Below are positions 25,751 to 34,100 of a DNA stretch of 64,000 nt, in pieces. The notes under the pieces were generated by a model, which saw only the letters and a program-made list of their open reading frames with translations, ran no database searches and was not told where the DNA came from. The stretch comes from Melioribacter roseus P3M-2 (GTDB taxonomy: Bacteria > Bacteroidota > Ignavibacteria > Ignavibacteriales > Melioribacteraceae), in the NCBI RefSeq assembly GCF_000279145.1, contig NC_018178.1:3171688-3235687 (forward strand). The letters are read 5' to 3'. Numbering within the stretch: the stretch's first letter is position 1; each line of letters opens with the position of its first letter. The position numbers and the translations under genes are program-made.

Positions 25751-26920
25751 TCAATCAGTCCTTAAATAATAGTACGTCAATACGAGAGTAACAAACGTAA
25801 AGAAAGCGCCGGTTAAAAAAGGCGCATAGTAACCCAGATAGTCGAACGAAAATCCGCCCCAAAGCGGTCCCAGAACGCGCGCCAGAGACGCCAACGACTG
25901 ATTTATTCCGAGTATTGCGCCCTGCTCGTTATCCGGCGAAAATTTTGATACCAAACTTAATATTGTCGGTTGTAAAATACCAGTGCCAATAGACAGGATA
26001 ACCACTACAATCGATACGCCGATAAAATTATAACCGTACGGAATTGCGCCCAATCCTAACATCATCAAGACCGTTCCCCATATGACCAATTTCCTTTCGT
26101 TAATTTTGCCGCCGGCCGTTTTTACAAAAAATCCTTGAACCAATACGCCAACCGCTCCCATAATTCCGTAGAGGAATCCGTTTTGCTGATCCGTAAAGTT
26201 GAAATGTTTATAGCCTAATAACGCAAAAGTACCGTATAAATTTGCAATAGAAAAAATTATGATGAAAAAGAGAACAATCAGCAGTCCGACGCGCGGAATT
26301 TTCAAAACCTTTATAATGTATTTTACGTCGATTAACTTTAATGATATCTTGGAATCTTTCGATTTACTTAGATTGGATTCGGGCAGGAAAAAGAACGCAA
26401 AGAGAAAAGCCATAAAAGAAAATGCGGCGCTCCCGAATCCCGCAACGTAGTATCCGAATTTAGAAAGGAAGGCACCGATTAAAGGACCGAATACAAAACC
26501 GAGTCCGAATGCCACTCCGATTAATGCCATTCCCTTTGCCCTGTCTTCTTTCGAAGTTACATCTGCAATATAAGCCTGCGCCACTGCGATATTGCCGCCT
26601 CCGATACCCGCAAGCATTCTGGAAATGAGCAGAATCAGAAACGAGTCGGCAAAACTGAAGATTATATACGATGTAGCCGTCATCAAAAGCGTGGTTGTAA
26701 TAATCGGTTTTCTGCCGATTCTGTCGGAAAGTTTACCCAAGATTGGATTGAATAAAAATTGCATCAGTGAAAAAATCGCCACAATAATTCCGATACCGAA
26801 ATCGGAAACGGCAAGCTGCTTACTGGCAAATGTGGGCAGTAAAGGAATCAGTATTCCGAATCCCATTAAATCGATAAAAATCGTAAAGAATACGATTACA
26901 AGAGAAGTTCTATTTTTCAT
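25751..26920 (-). CDS. MFS transporter (TetA-like drug:proton antiporter family)
   Basis: 389 residues with 12 predicted helices. Motif A is GKLSDRIGRKP after helix 2, the start is FFTIFIDLMGFGILIPLLPT, and helix 5 has the antiporter motif GVAFGLGFVFGPLIGAFLS, all typical of the TetA/MdtG-like DHA1 branch of the major facilitator superfamily. It probably exports small hydrophobic molecules in exchange for protons. The substrate cannot be predicted. It is the first gene of the MFS-dus-apt unit, with only 2 bases to dus. Confidence 0.85.
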   Translation of the reverse strand: MKNRTSLVIVFFTIFIDLMGFGILIPLLPTFASKQLAVSDFGIGIIVAIFSLMQFLFNPILGKLSDRIGRKPIITTTLLMTATSYIIFSFADSFLILLISRMLAGIGGGNIAVAQAYIADVTSKEDRAKGMALIGVAFGLGFVFGPLIGAFLSKFGYYVAGFGSAAFSFMAFLFAFFFLPESNLSKSKDSKISLKLIDVKYIIKVLKIPRVGLLIVLFFIIIFSIANLYGTFALLGYKHFNFTDQQNGFLYGIMGAVGVLVQGFFVKTAGGKINERKLVIWGTVLMMLGLGAIPYGYNFIGVSIVVVILSIGTGILQPTILSLVSKFSPDNEQGAILGINQSLASLARVLGPLWGGFSFDYLGYYAPFLTGAFFTFVTLVLTYYYLRTD

Positions 26921-26991
26921 ATATCGAAAATTTCTTGAGAAATAAAATTCAAAGATAGGAATTTTCGGATAAATAAGATGCGAAGTACGTA

Positions 26992-27034
26992 TAAAAAGGA
27001 GGGCGACCCGAAGATGAGCTTGCCGGGTCTGCCC
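26992..27034 (-). terminator. Rho-independent terminator after the Hc1 gene
   Basis: On the minus strand GGGCAGACCCG pairs imperfectly with CGGGTCGCCC across a 13-base loop and is followed by TCCTTTTTATAC. It lies directly after the Hc1-like gene stop at 27044. Confidence 0.65.
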
Positions 27035-27043
27035 CGTTTGATA

Positions 27044-27235
27044 TTATTCTTTTGGAGCCTTTCTTTGCGCTTTAACTTCCTGAACTTCATTGCGAATATC
27101 CTGAGCCATTTTTTTCAATTCGCTCAGTCCTTTTCTAAGGCGCGTTCCTGCTGCAGCCTGTCCTTTTTCGTAAAATTTGACTGCATCGGCTTCCAAACTT
27201 TTAACGAATTCTACCAACTGTTGATATTTTTGCAT
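27044..27235 (-). CDS. Histone H1-like protein Hc1 family
   Basis: 63 residues from the ATG at 27235, which has a strong AGGAGG 6 bases upstream. MQKYQQLVEFVKSLEADAVK, FYEKGQAAAGTRLRKGLSEL and KKMAQDIRNEVQEVKAQRK match the small Hc1-type histone-like proteins of Bacteroidetes and Chlamydiae, basic, helical, and likely to bind DNA or RNA without sequence specificity. It is 13 bases downstream of the Fe-S oxidoreductase gene, so it is expressed with an electron-transfer operon, which is an odd partner. A terminator follows. Confidence 0.85.
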   Translation of the reverse strand: MQKYQQLVEFVKSLEADAVKFYEKGQAAAGTRLRKGLSELKKMAQDIRNEVQEVKAQRKAPKE

Positions 27236-27248
27236 ACTTCCTCCTTTT

Positions 27249-29255
27249 TTAGTTATTAATAACATTTTCGAGAATAATTTCAGCAATATCTTTAATTTCT
27301 ATTTCTTCGGATTTATTTAGACTCTTCATACCGTCGTTCAGCATAGTCATACAGAAAGGGCAAGCCGAAGCGATTTTCCTGGCTCCCGTTTCAACAGCTT
27401 CTTTTGACCGGTTGATATTAATCCGTTCACCCTCGTTTTCTTCAAGGAACATTCTTCCGCCTCCGGCTCCGCAACAAAAACCTTTGTCTTTCGAACGTTC
27501 CATTTCGACCAGTTCAAAATTTCCCAATTTATTCAAAATTTCGCGCGGCGGATTGTAGATATTATTATACCTGCCGAGATAACACGAGTCGTGATAGGTT
27601 ACCTTAATCTTTTCTTTGACTTCCTTAGCGATCTCGATTTTACCTTCTTCGATTAATTTCGTCAACAATTCCGTATGATGCACAACCTCGAATTTGCCTC
27701 CGAACAGGGGATACTCGTTTTTAATCGTGTTCAGACAATGCGGACACGCAGTAATAATTTTCTTCACGCCATAGTTATTCAAAGTTTCGACATTTTCCTG
27801 AATAAGCATCTGCGCCAGATACTCATTGCCCAGTCTTCGAGCCGTATCTCCGTTGCATTTTTCCTCAACGCCGAGAATTCTGAAGTTAATATTCGCAATT
27901 TGCAGCAATTTTGCAATTGCTTTCGTCACATTTTGATATCGGGCATCGAACGAACCGGCGCAGCCGACCCAGAAGAGATATTCGCATTCGGGGTCTTCCG
28001 CCATTGATTTAATATCCATTCCTTCAGCCCAATTGGCTCTATCCTGCCAGTTGAACGCCCACGGAGTGAAATTCGTTTCGATATTTTTGAAAACTGTATT
28101 TAATTCCGGCGGAAAATTCGATTCCATTAAAACAAGATTTCTGCGCATATCGATAATTGCGTCGAGATGCTCAATCGAAACGGGACATTCGTTAACGCAA
28201 GCGCCGCAAGTAGTACATGCCCACAATTCTTCATCGGATACATAATTATGGACGAGAGACTTTTCGAATAATTCGTTTTCTTTGTCGCCCCGTATTATCA
28301 GCGGGGCTTTTTCTTCGGTTCTGTGGCGAATGCTGACGATTATTTCCCTCGGCGATAATTTTTTCCCCGTATTTGCGGCGGGACACGCGGCTGTACATCG
28401 TCCGCATTCAGTACAGGAAAAACCGTCGAGCAATTGTTTCCAGGTTAAATGCTCGATATCCGCCGCGCCGAATTGCTCGGCATTTTCGTCTTCAAGGTCG
28501 ATCGTCTTTGGAATGAATTTTTCTCTCTCCGGCTTGGAAAAAAATACATTCGGAATCGAAGTGACTACATGGAAATGCTTGGAATACGGCAAAAAGTTCA
28601 GGAACAATAAGATCAAACCGATATGCATCCACCAGAAAAATTCGTAGTACGACAAGCTGATTTGATGCGGGCTGTCGAATAACACGCCGCTCAAAAGCAT
28701 TGAAACAGGTTTAAACTCGTTTGCTGCATAATGAAAATCGTTATTTACAATATGAATGATATTTTGTCCGAACATCGAAAAGACAATGCCCAAAATCATC
28801 AGTAGAATAAACGCCGCATCGAAATTGCCTTTCTTCCCCACATTCAGCCGGGGCACTTTAATTACGAATCTTCTGAAGAGCGCCGCAAGCACGGCGAGCA
28901 TTACGAACAGTCCGAATATGTCCTGTACAAAAGTTATAATTAGATAAATTTTTCCAAAGAAGCTGAAATTAAAGCCTTCAAAAAATCCCTGAATTATCGA
29001 TTCGACTACAGCCAGTAAGAAAATCATGAATCCCCAGAAAATCAGAAAATGGATTACGCCCGCTACCGGTTCTCGCAATAATTTGGACTGACCGAAAGCA
29101 ATTTTAATTACGTTTATAATTCTCTCAGGTATATTATCGAATCGGTTTTCAGGCTGCCCTACTTTAAGATACGAAAGGATCCTTCTTAAATTGAATAAGA
29201 AGAATCCCATCGCAGTTAAAAATATAATTGTAAAAACTATGGTTTTTGTAGTCAT
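27249..29255 (-). CDS. Membrane-anchored Fe-S oxidoreductase, ETF:menaquinone oxidoreductase type
   Basis: 668 residues. Residues 1-230 hold about five to six membrane helices of the NarI/HdrE-like cytochrome type (IHFLIFWGFMIFLLAVVESI; histidines such as IIHIVNNDFHYA could ligate haem). Two [4Fe-4S] motifs follow, CTECGRCTAACP and CTTCGACVNECP. Then come two CCG domains: VGCAGSFDARYQN with ACPHCLNTIKNEYP, and YHDSCYLGRYN with GFCCGAGGGRMF and ACPFCMTMLNDG. This architecture (HdrD-like with a fused membrane domain) is known as a quinone reductase receiving electrons from ETF and acyl-CoA dehydrogenases in several anaerobes. Two acyl-CoA dehydrogenases in this window would be logical donors. 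The etfAB genes are not in the window. The role is inferred from architecture. Confidence 0.8.
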   Translation of the reverse strand: MTTKTIVFTIIFLTAMGFFLFNLRRILSYLKVGQPENRFDNIPERIINVIKIAFGQSKLLREPVAGVIHFLIFWGFMIFLLAVVESIIQGFFEGFNFSFFGKIYLIITFVQDIFGLFVMLAVLAALFRRFVIKVPRLNVGKKGNFDAAFILLMILGIVFSMFGQNIIHIVNNDFHYAANEFKPVSMLLSGVLFDSPHQISLSYYEFFWWMHIGLILLFLNFLPYSKHFHVVTSIPNVFFSKPEREKFIPKTIDLEDENAEQFGAADIEHLTWKQLLDGFSCTECGRCTAACPAANTGKKLSPREIIVSIRHRTEEKAPLIIRGDKENELFEKSLVHNYVSDEELWACTTCGACVNECPVSIEHLDAIIDMRRNLVLMESNFPPELNTVFKNIETNFTPWAFNWQDRANWAEGMDIKSMAEDPECEYLFWVGCAGSFDARYQNVTKAIAKLLQIANINFRILGVEEKCNGDTARRLGNEYLAQMLIQENVETLNNYGVKKIITACPHCLNTIKNEYPLFGGKFEVVHHTELLTKLIEEGKIEIAKEVKEKIKVTYHDSCYLGRYNNIYNPPREILNKLGNFELVEMERSKDKGFCCGAGGGRMFLEENEGERININRSKEAVETGARKIASACPFCMTMLNDGMKSLNKSEEIEIKDIAEIILENVINN

Positions 29256-29293
29256 CAGTCTCTTCTTTTAAGTTTGATAAAACAAGAGCGATT

Positions 29294-29848
29294 TTATTTT
29301 TTCTTAATGGCAACTACCAAAAAAGCGGCTGCCGTAATTTTCAAAATATCCCATACCGAGAAGAGAACGGCGCCGCTGAATAAAGCCGCCTTGAGGTTAC
29401 CTCCGAAGAATACTGAAAGATAAAGCGCTCCGGACAATATAATCATAGCGTCGGCAAAGAGGAACGAAACGAAAACTCTCAAAAAACTACGATTCTTTTC
29501 GAGCAGATATCCGGTTAAAAATGCCGCAAAAGGAAAAGCAAGCAGATATCCTCCCGTAGGTCCGAATAACTTCATAAAACCGAATCCGAATCCTGCAAAT
29601 ACGGGAATTCCGATAGCGCCTGCGGCAATATATATAATTTGACTGTAAGCGCCGTTGCGCGCGCCCAGAAATGCACCCGAAAGCAACACTACCATTGTCT
29701 GCAATGTAAAAGGCACGGGTTGAGCCGGTATTATAATTTGAGCGCTCAAAAATGTAAGAGCTGAAAAAAGCAATACGAGAGCCGCGTCTTTGGATTTAGT
29801 CGCCGAAAGCGGCAGAATAAAACGCTTTGCATTTTCTTTGGTTGTCAT
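29294..29848 (-). CDS. bioY: Biotin transporter substrate-binding protein BioY
   Basis: 184 residues, about six helices. IIIPAQPVPFTLQTMVVLLS, GAFLGARNGAYSQIIYIAAG and AIGIPVFAGFGFG then GPTGGYLLAFPFAAFLTGYL are the BioY signatures (S component of an ECF-type biotin transporter, also active alone in some bacteria). AGGGGA precedes the ATG. Biotin import suits a genome with a biotin-dependent acyl-CoA carboxylase. The EcfA/EcfT energy-coupling genes are not in the window. Confidence 0.93.
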   Translation of the reverse strand: MTTKENAKRFILPLSATKSKDAALVLLFSALTFLSAQIIIPAQPVPFTLQTMVVLLSGAFLGARNGAYSQIIYIAAGAIGIPVFAGFGFGFMKLFGPTGGYLLAFPFAAFLTGYLLEKNRSFLRVFVSFLFADAMIILSGALYLSVFFGGNLKAALFSGAVLFSVWDILKITAAAFLVVAIKKK

Positions 29849-29858
29849 AGTATCCCCT

Positions 29859-30689
29859 TTATTTGAGATTGTTATTAAAAAATGTCACAGTTTTATCGAG
29901 CAATTTATCAAATTTTTCGTTTGAATGCTTAAAAGGATGAACTATTCCGAAAGTATGCCCGGTATTGCGGATAATGCAGAGATCGGTCTTTTCTTTGTTT
30001 GCCCGGTTATAAAGTTCTTCTGCCTCCTCGGGTGGAACAGCCAAATCCCGGTCGCCGTGAGCTATCAACAAAGGTCGATCGAAATTAGAGACTGCTTTTT
30101 GAATATTGAGCAAATCCTCGCCGTTTTTTTCGATATCTTCCAGGAGAGTGAGGTTTAATTTCATTTTTTGTTTAGTGCGCATATTCATAACCTGGAAATA
30201 ACCTTTCTTACGCCATTCTTCCTTTTGCCTTTCCGAATAGCGGTCTAATTTCGATACCGAAGCCCACAAAGCAACGGCGGGAATGTCGGTTCTGCGGGAA
30301 GCAGTCAGAATCGAAATGGCTCCTCCCCTGCTGTGTCCGATATATCCGATTTTTCCTTTGAAGTTCAGATTCAGACAATCATTGTAGACGGCGTCGGTAA
30401 TTTCGTTTAATTCTCTTATCTCCCTGGAAAAAGTATTGGCGGCAAATTTGTCGAGCCTTGTAAATTCGTTATTCTCGTCTACTCCGTTGTGCGAAAAGTT
30501 AAAAGCCACGGTCAGATATCCGTTATCGGCAAAGAATTGGGAAGCATACGGACCGAATCCCCAGTCTTTAAATCCTTTAAAACCGTGGACAAGAACGAGT
30601 GCATTTCCCGAAAAGCGAGTTTCATTCAGGTATGCAGTAGCAAAAATCTGCTCGTTATCGGAAGCCGTAAAAGTGAAATTTCTTATCAT
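29859..30689 (-). CDS. Alpha/beta hydrolase, prolyl-oligopeptidase-like serine hydrolase
   Basis: 276 residues. The oxyanion region LVHGFKGFKDWGFGPYASQF, the nucleophile elbow GYIGHSRGGAISIL (Ser in GHSRGG), the acid in IAHGDRDLAVP and the His in NTGHTFGIVHPF make a complete catalytic triad. The family (dienelactone-hydrolase/BAAT-like) includes esterases and peptidases; the substrate is unknown. No signal peptide, so cytoplasmic. It lies 10 bases upstream of bioY. A hydrolase next to bioY could release biotin from an ester or peptide, but that is a guess from position. Confidence 0.8.
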   Translation of the reverse strand: MIRNFTFTASDNEQIFATAYLNETRFSGNALVLVHGFKGFKDWGFGPYASQFFADNGYLTVAFNFSHNGVDENNEFTRLDKFAANTFSREIRELNEITDAVYNDCLNLNFKGKIGYIGHSRGGAISILTASRRTDIPAVALWASVSKLDRYSERQKEEWRKKGYFQVMNMRTKQKMKLNLTLLEDIEKNGEDLLNIQKAVSNFDRPLLIAHGDRDLAVPPEEAEELYNRANKEKTDLCIIRNTGHTFGIVHPFKHSNEKFDKLLDKTVTFFNNNLK

Positions 30690-30800
30690 ATTGCACGAAA
30701 TATCAAGATTCGCCCGTCTAAAGTCAAGTAATTTTCTTTAAAACTAAAGTCTTTTTACTTTTATCCGATTATTAAAGTAGAATAAATAAAGACTAGTGCC

Positions 30801-31088
30801 ATGACAATTGAAGAAAAAGCAAAATGGTTTGACGTAGCAATGAGATTTGGATTGGAGGGAAAGATACATCTTGTCATGAAATCGTATAAGGACGGTGTTG
30901 CAAAGTGGGCTATAGTCGATACAGCCAGTAACAAGGTGCTCAATTCAAATCTGGAATGGGAGCCGGAACCGCCGTTAAAACAACGGGACGAAAGTTTTTT
31001 AATAAGAACGCGCTTCGATTTCGAAAGCGCTGTTGCTCTATATAAACAGTACAAAATGTTCGCCGTTGAAACGTCCGAAGCGGTTTAA
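30801..31088 (+). CDS. Small hypothetical protein
   Basis: 95 residues, start ATG 30801. The sequence MTIEEKAKWFDVAMRFGLEG, LVMKSYKDGVAKWAIVDTAS and FDFESAVALYKQYK is soluble and of mixed helix/strand type, with no family I recognise. The opposite strand is also open but its translation is far less protein-like. The gap to the next gene is 57 bases and holds a TATTTTTG box, so it is probably its own unit. Confidence 0.55.
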   Translation: MTIEEKAKWFDVAMRFGLEGKIHLVMKSYKDGVAKWAIVDTASNKVLNSNLEWEPEPPLKQRDESFLIRTRFDFESAVALYKQYKMFAVETSEAV

Positions 31089-31111
31089 TTTTCTTTTAGC
31101 TCTCATTTATG

Positions 31112-31119
31112 TATTTTTG
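31112..31119 (+). promoter_or_regulatory. Candidate -7 element of the acyl-CoA dehydrogenase operon
   Basis: TATTTTTG fits TAnnTTTG and lies 27 bases before the ATG at 31146. No TTG is present 19-21 bases upstream. A small inverted repeat (GACCTTCAAAAAGGTC, 31119-31134) follows at the expected transcript start and could be an operator. Confidence 0.35.
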
Positions 31120-31145
31120 ACCTTCAAAAAGGTCGAAAATCATCT

Positions 31146-32297
31146 ATGTATCTGAAATTTACCGAAGAACATCTAATGCTGCGCCAAACCGTGAGGGAAT
31201 TTGCGAATTCTGAAATTAAACCGCTTGCCCGAAAAATCGACGAGGAAGAATATATTCCGCGCGATTTGATCGAAAAAATTGCCGAAGTCGGACTTCTGGG
31301 AACGGCTTTTCCTGAAAAATACGGAGGAGGAGGATTCGGCGAAGTCGGCTATTGTATAGCTCAGGAAGAAGTTGCCCGGGTGTGCGGTTCTACCGCTACT
31401 TTTATCGGCGCTCATCAATCGATCGGAACAAATGCCATTTTTATCGGCGGTTCCGAAGAATTAAAAGAAAAATACCTTCCCCTTCTTACGTCGGGCAATA
31501 AAATTGCGGCATTCTGCCTTACCGAAGCGCAAGCCGGTTCGGATTCTTTCAATATAAAAACCTCAGCGGTTAAAAAAGGAAATAAATGGATTATTAACGG
31601 GGAAAAATTATGGATTACCAACGGCGCTATAGCCGACATATTTACGGTATTCGCCCGGACAGACAAAGGAATAACTGGATTCGTAGTTGAAAAAGATTTT
31701 GGCGGAGTAGAAGTGGGACCTAACGAAAAAAAAATGGGAATTCGCGGAAGCGTTACGAATCCGATCCGTTTTAACAACGTAGAAGTTCCGGAAGAAAATT
31801 TAATAGGCAAAGAAGGCAGAGGATTTCCGATTGCAATGAAAGCTTTGGACGCCGGCAGATTGACGGTGGGCGCCTGCTCGCTCGGCGCTGCCAAAGAGAT
31901 GCTCGAACTTTCGGTTCAATATGCAAATCAAAGGATACAATTCGACCAGCCGATTTCCCGCTTCGAAGCAATTCAGTTTATGATTGCGGATATGACTTCA
32001 AAAATATATCTTATGGAGAGTATATTATTCCGAGCCGCGCAAAAATACGACGAAGGTCTCGATGTCAGTCAGGACGCGGCAATTGTAAAATTATATGCTT
32101 CCGAAGCCGTCCAGGAAATTGCGGATATGGCTCTTCAGATCCACGGCGGAATGGGTTATTCGCGGGAACTGCCGATAGAACGTTTTTACAGAGACGTCAG
32201 GATTTTGAAAATTTTCGAAGGCACAAGCGAGATTCAAAAGTTGATTATCAGCAGAAAGACAATTAAAAATAACGGTAAATGGCGCTTCGATGGCTAA
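31146..32297 (+). CDS. Acyl-CoA dehydrogenase (short/branched-chain type)
   Basis: 383 residues with both family signatures: AFCLTEAQAGSDSFNIKTSA and QIHGGMGYSRELPIERFYRD, and FEGTSEIQKLIISR carrying the usual catalytic Glu position. EIAD..LQIHGGMGY and the overall length resemble butyryl-CoA/short-chain or branched-chain enzymes. It oxidises an acyl-CoA and passes electrons to ETF. It is the first gene of a tightly packed five-gene operon and overlaps the HisA paralogue by 8 bases. It is clearly diverged from the isovaleryl-CoA dehydrogenase at 2215. Confidence 0.88.
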   Translation: MYLKFTEEHLMLRQTVREFANSEIKPLARKIDEEEYIPRDLIEKIAEVGLLGTAFPEKYGGGGFGEVGYCIAQEEVARVCGSTATFIGAHQSIGTNAIFIGGSEELKEKYLPLLTSGNKIAAFCLTEAQAGSDSFNIKTSAVKKGNKWIINGEKLWITNGAIADIFTVFARTDKGITGFVVEKDFGGVEVGPNEKKMGIRGSVTNPIRFNNVEVPEENLIGKEGRGFPIAMKALDAGRLTVGACSLGAAKEMLELSVQYANQRIQFDQPISRFEAIQFMIADMTSKIYLMESILFRAAQKYDEGLDVSQDAAIVKLYASEAVQEIADMALQIHGGMGYSRELPIERFYRDVRILKIFEGTSEIQKLIISRKTIKNNGKWRFDG

Positions 32298-33045
32298 GAA
32301 GATTTTAATTATACCTTCGATTGATATTCAGGACGGCAAAACCGTCAGGGTTGTTCAGGGCATTCCAGAATTAAACTGTCCGTCATACGGCAACGACCCG
32401 GTTGAGATGGCTCTTATCTGGCGCGCCGAGAACGCAAAATGCCTTCATGTGGTCGATTTCAATTCCGCATGGTATCATTCGCACGTAAATCACGACGTAA
32501 TCAGAAGAATATGCGAAAGCGTAATAATTCCCGTAGAGCTCGGCGGCGGTATAAGCAATCTGGAAGACGCGGAAAAAGCTTTCGATCTGGGAGCGGCAAG
32601 GATTGTTATCGGAACTCTAGCTCACGAAAATAAAAACGAGTACGTAAAAATACTCGAAAAATTTTCGCCCAATAAAGTTGTCGCCGCAATCGATGTTATT
32701 GAAGGTCAGGTGGTTACAAGAGGCAGAAGAGTTTTCACGGGTATCGATGCGCTCGATTATGCAAAAATGTTGAAAGAACTGGGAACCGAACGTTATATTG
32801 TCACCGACGTAAGACGCAACGGAATGTTATTGGGTCCGAACATTGAATTATCCAAAAAAATTGCCGAAATTACAGAAAAGAAAGTCACACATTCGGGAGG
32901 CATTTCCGGATACAGTGATCTGATACAGTTGCAAAAAGAAGGCGGAAATCATATCGATTCGGTAATAATCGGAAGAGCTTTATACGAAAACCGTTTTTCG
33001 TGTCAAAAAATTTGGCGTGTGGCTGAAGCGGGATTATTTAATTGA
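32290..33045 (+). CDS. Diverged HisA paralogue (phosphoribosyl isomerase-like TIM barrel)
   Basis: 251 residues. The HisA/HisF fold is plain: IPSIDIQDGKTVRVVQG with the first catalytic Asp, VELGGGISNLEDAEKAFDLG, AARIVIGTLAHEN, VVAAIDVIEGQVVTRG with the second Asp, and THSGGISGYSDLIQL. However, the segment that reads TDISRDGTLTG in the canonical HisA of this window reads TDVRRNGMLLGPN here. A second complete hisA sits in the his operon at 50865, so this copy is not needed for histidine synthesis. Its substrate is probably a related phosphoribosyl compound; unknown. It overlaps the preceding gene by 8 bases and touches the next one. Confidence 0.8.
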   Translation: MAKKILIIPSIDIQDGKTVRVVQGIPELNCPSYGNDPVEMALIWRAENAKCLHVVDFNSAWYHSHVNHDVIRRICESVIIPVELGGGISNLEDAEKAFDLGAARIVIGTLAHENKNEYVKILEKFSPNKVVAAIDVIEGQVVTRGRRVFTGIDALDYAKMLKELGTERYIVTDVRRNGMLLGPNIELSKKIAEITEKKVTHSGGISGYSDLIQLQKEGGNHIDSVIIGRALYENRFSCQKIWRVAEAGLFN

Positions 33046-33056
33046 GCCGAGATAAA

Positions 33057-33605
33057 ATGGAACCCCAAATAAGAGTACCGGAAAAAAGCAGTTTCTGGGC
33101 AAACCTGTTCAAAAGCCCGACGGACAAGAATGAATTGGAAGAAGTGCTGGCTTCCATACCTCCGTTTAAAAATCTAACTCCGAAATACCTGAAATTACTG
33201 ATGAAATTAATACACAATCGTTTTTATAAAGCCAACGAATACATCTTTTATCAGAACGATCCCGGAATAGCTCTCTATATAATCGTCAGCGGCGAAGTGT
33301 TAATTACACAGGAAAACGAGGACGGCGAACAATTCGATCTTGCTCACCTTACAAGAGGCGACTTCTTCGGCGAGTTGGCTCTGATAGACGAAGAACGGCG
33401 AGCCGCCAGCTCCGTCGCTCTGAAAGATTCTTTTATAGCCGCCATTTTCAAACCCGACCTCGACGAATTTATCGAAGCTCATCCCCAGGAAGGCATTAAA
33501 ATTCTGAAAGGTCTTATACATATAATTGCAACTCGTCTGCGTAATGTTAACAAAGAATATCTGGAGCTCTATAATCAAATAAGAACAAGGGAGAAGCAGC
33601 TATGA
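33057..33605 (+). CDS. Cyclic-nucleotide-binding domain protein
   Basis: 182 residues from the ATG at 33057; a TTG at 33042 that overlaps the preceding stop (TTGA) is an alternative giving 187. Residues 30-150 form a CAP-like cNMP domain: FKNLTPKYLKLLMKLIHNRF, then YIFYQNDPGIALYIIVSGEV, with the phosphate-binding cassette GDFFGELALIDEERRAASSV containing the conserved Glu and Arg. There is no DNA-binding HTH after it, only about 40 helical residues, so it is not a Crp-type regulator but a small cyclic-nucleotide sensor. The last four bases overlap the UspA gene (ATGA). Confidence 0.85.
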   Translation: MEPQIRVPEKSSFWANLFKSPTDKNELEEVLASIPPFKNLTPKYLKLLMKLIHNRFYKANEYIFYQNDPGIALYIIVSGEVLITQENEDGEQFDLAHLTRGDFFGELALIDEERRAASSVALKDSFIAAIFKPDLDEFIEAHPQEGIKILKGLIHIIATRLRNVNKEYLELYNQIRTREKQL

Positions 33606-34084
33606 ATCTGATTAAAAAAATTTTGGTGCCCGTTGATTTTTCCGATTATTCCAAAGACGCATTGAAATACGCAGTGCAATTTGCAAAACAATTCGACGCC
33701 AAACTTTATATTATCTACGTAATCGAACCGGTCATTTATCCGGCGGACTTCAGCATGGGTCAGGTTGCCATTCCGTCGCTCGAAAACGACATAAAGAACA
33801 GAGCCGAAGAAGAGATGGATTCACTCATAAAATCTTACGTCGACCCTTCGCTCGAAACAGAAAGAATAATTAAAACCGGCAAACCGTTCGTCGAGATAAT
33901 CGAAACGGCGCGCGATTTGGACGCAGATATAATTATAATGGCTACTCACGGTCATACCGGCGTTGAACATCTTCTGTTCGGCAGCACGGCTGAAAAAGTC
34001 GTTCGCAAAGCTCCCTGTCCAGTCCTGACTTTGCGTAAGCCGATCAAAGGTTTCCAGTTTAGCGCTCAAAACGGACAAGTCTGA
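33602..34084 (+). CDS. Universal stress protein UspA family
   Basis: 160 residues. NLIKKILVPVDFSDYSKDAL opens the fold, and GHTGVEHLLFGSTAEKVVRK is the ATP-binding motif G-x2-G-x9-G-(S/T), so this is the nucleotide-binding kind. Usp proteins are cytoplasmic stress and energy sensors. The gene overlaps the cNMP-binding gene by 4 bases, which argues for joint function in signalling metabolic state. Confidence 0.93.
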   Translation: MNLIKKILVPVDFSDYSKDALKYAVQFAKQFDAKLYIIYVIEPVIYPADFSMGQVAIPSLENDIKNRAEEEMDSLIKSYVDPSLETERIIKTGKPFVEIIETARDLDADIIIMATHGHTGVEHLLFGSTAEKVVRKAPCPVLTLRKPIKGFQFSAQNGQV

Positions 34085-34100
34085 TTTTACCCGAATCGAT

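Noticed and set aside
30761-31054. Antisense frame of about 97 residues opposite the small hypothetical gene
   Set aside because: Basic and cysteine/serine-rich composition with no fold-like pattern and no ribosome-binding site; the plus-strand frame is more protein-like.
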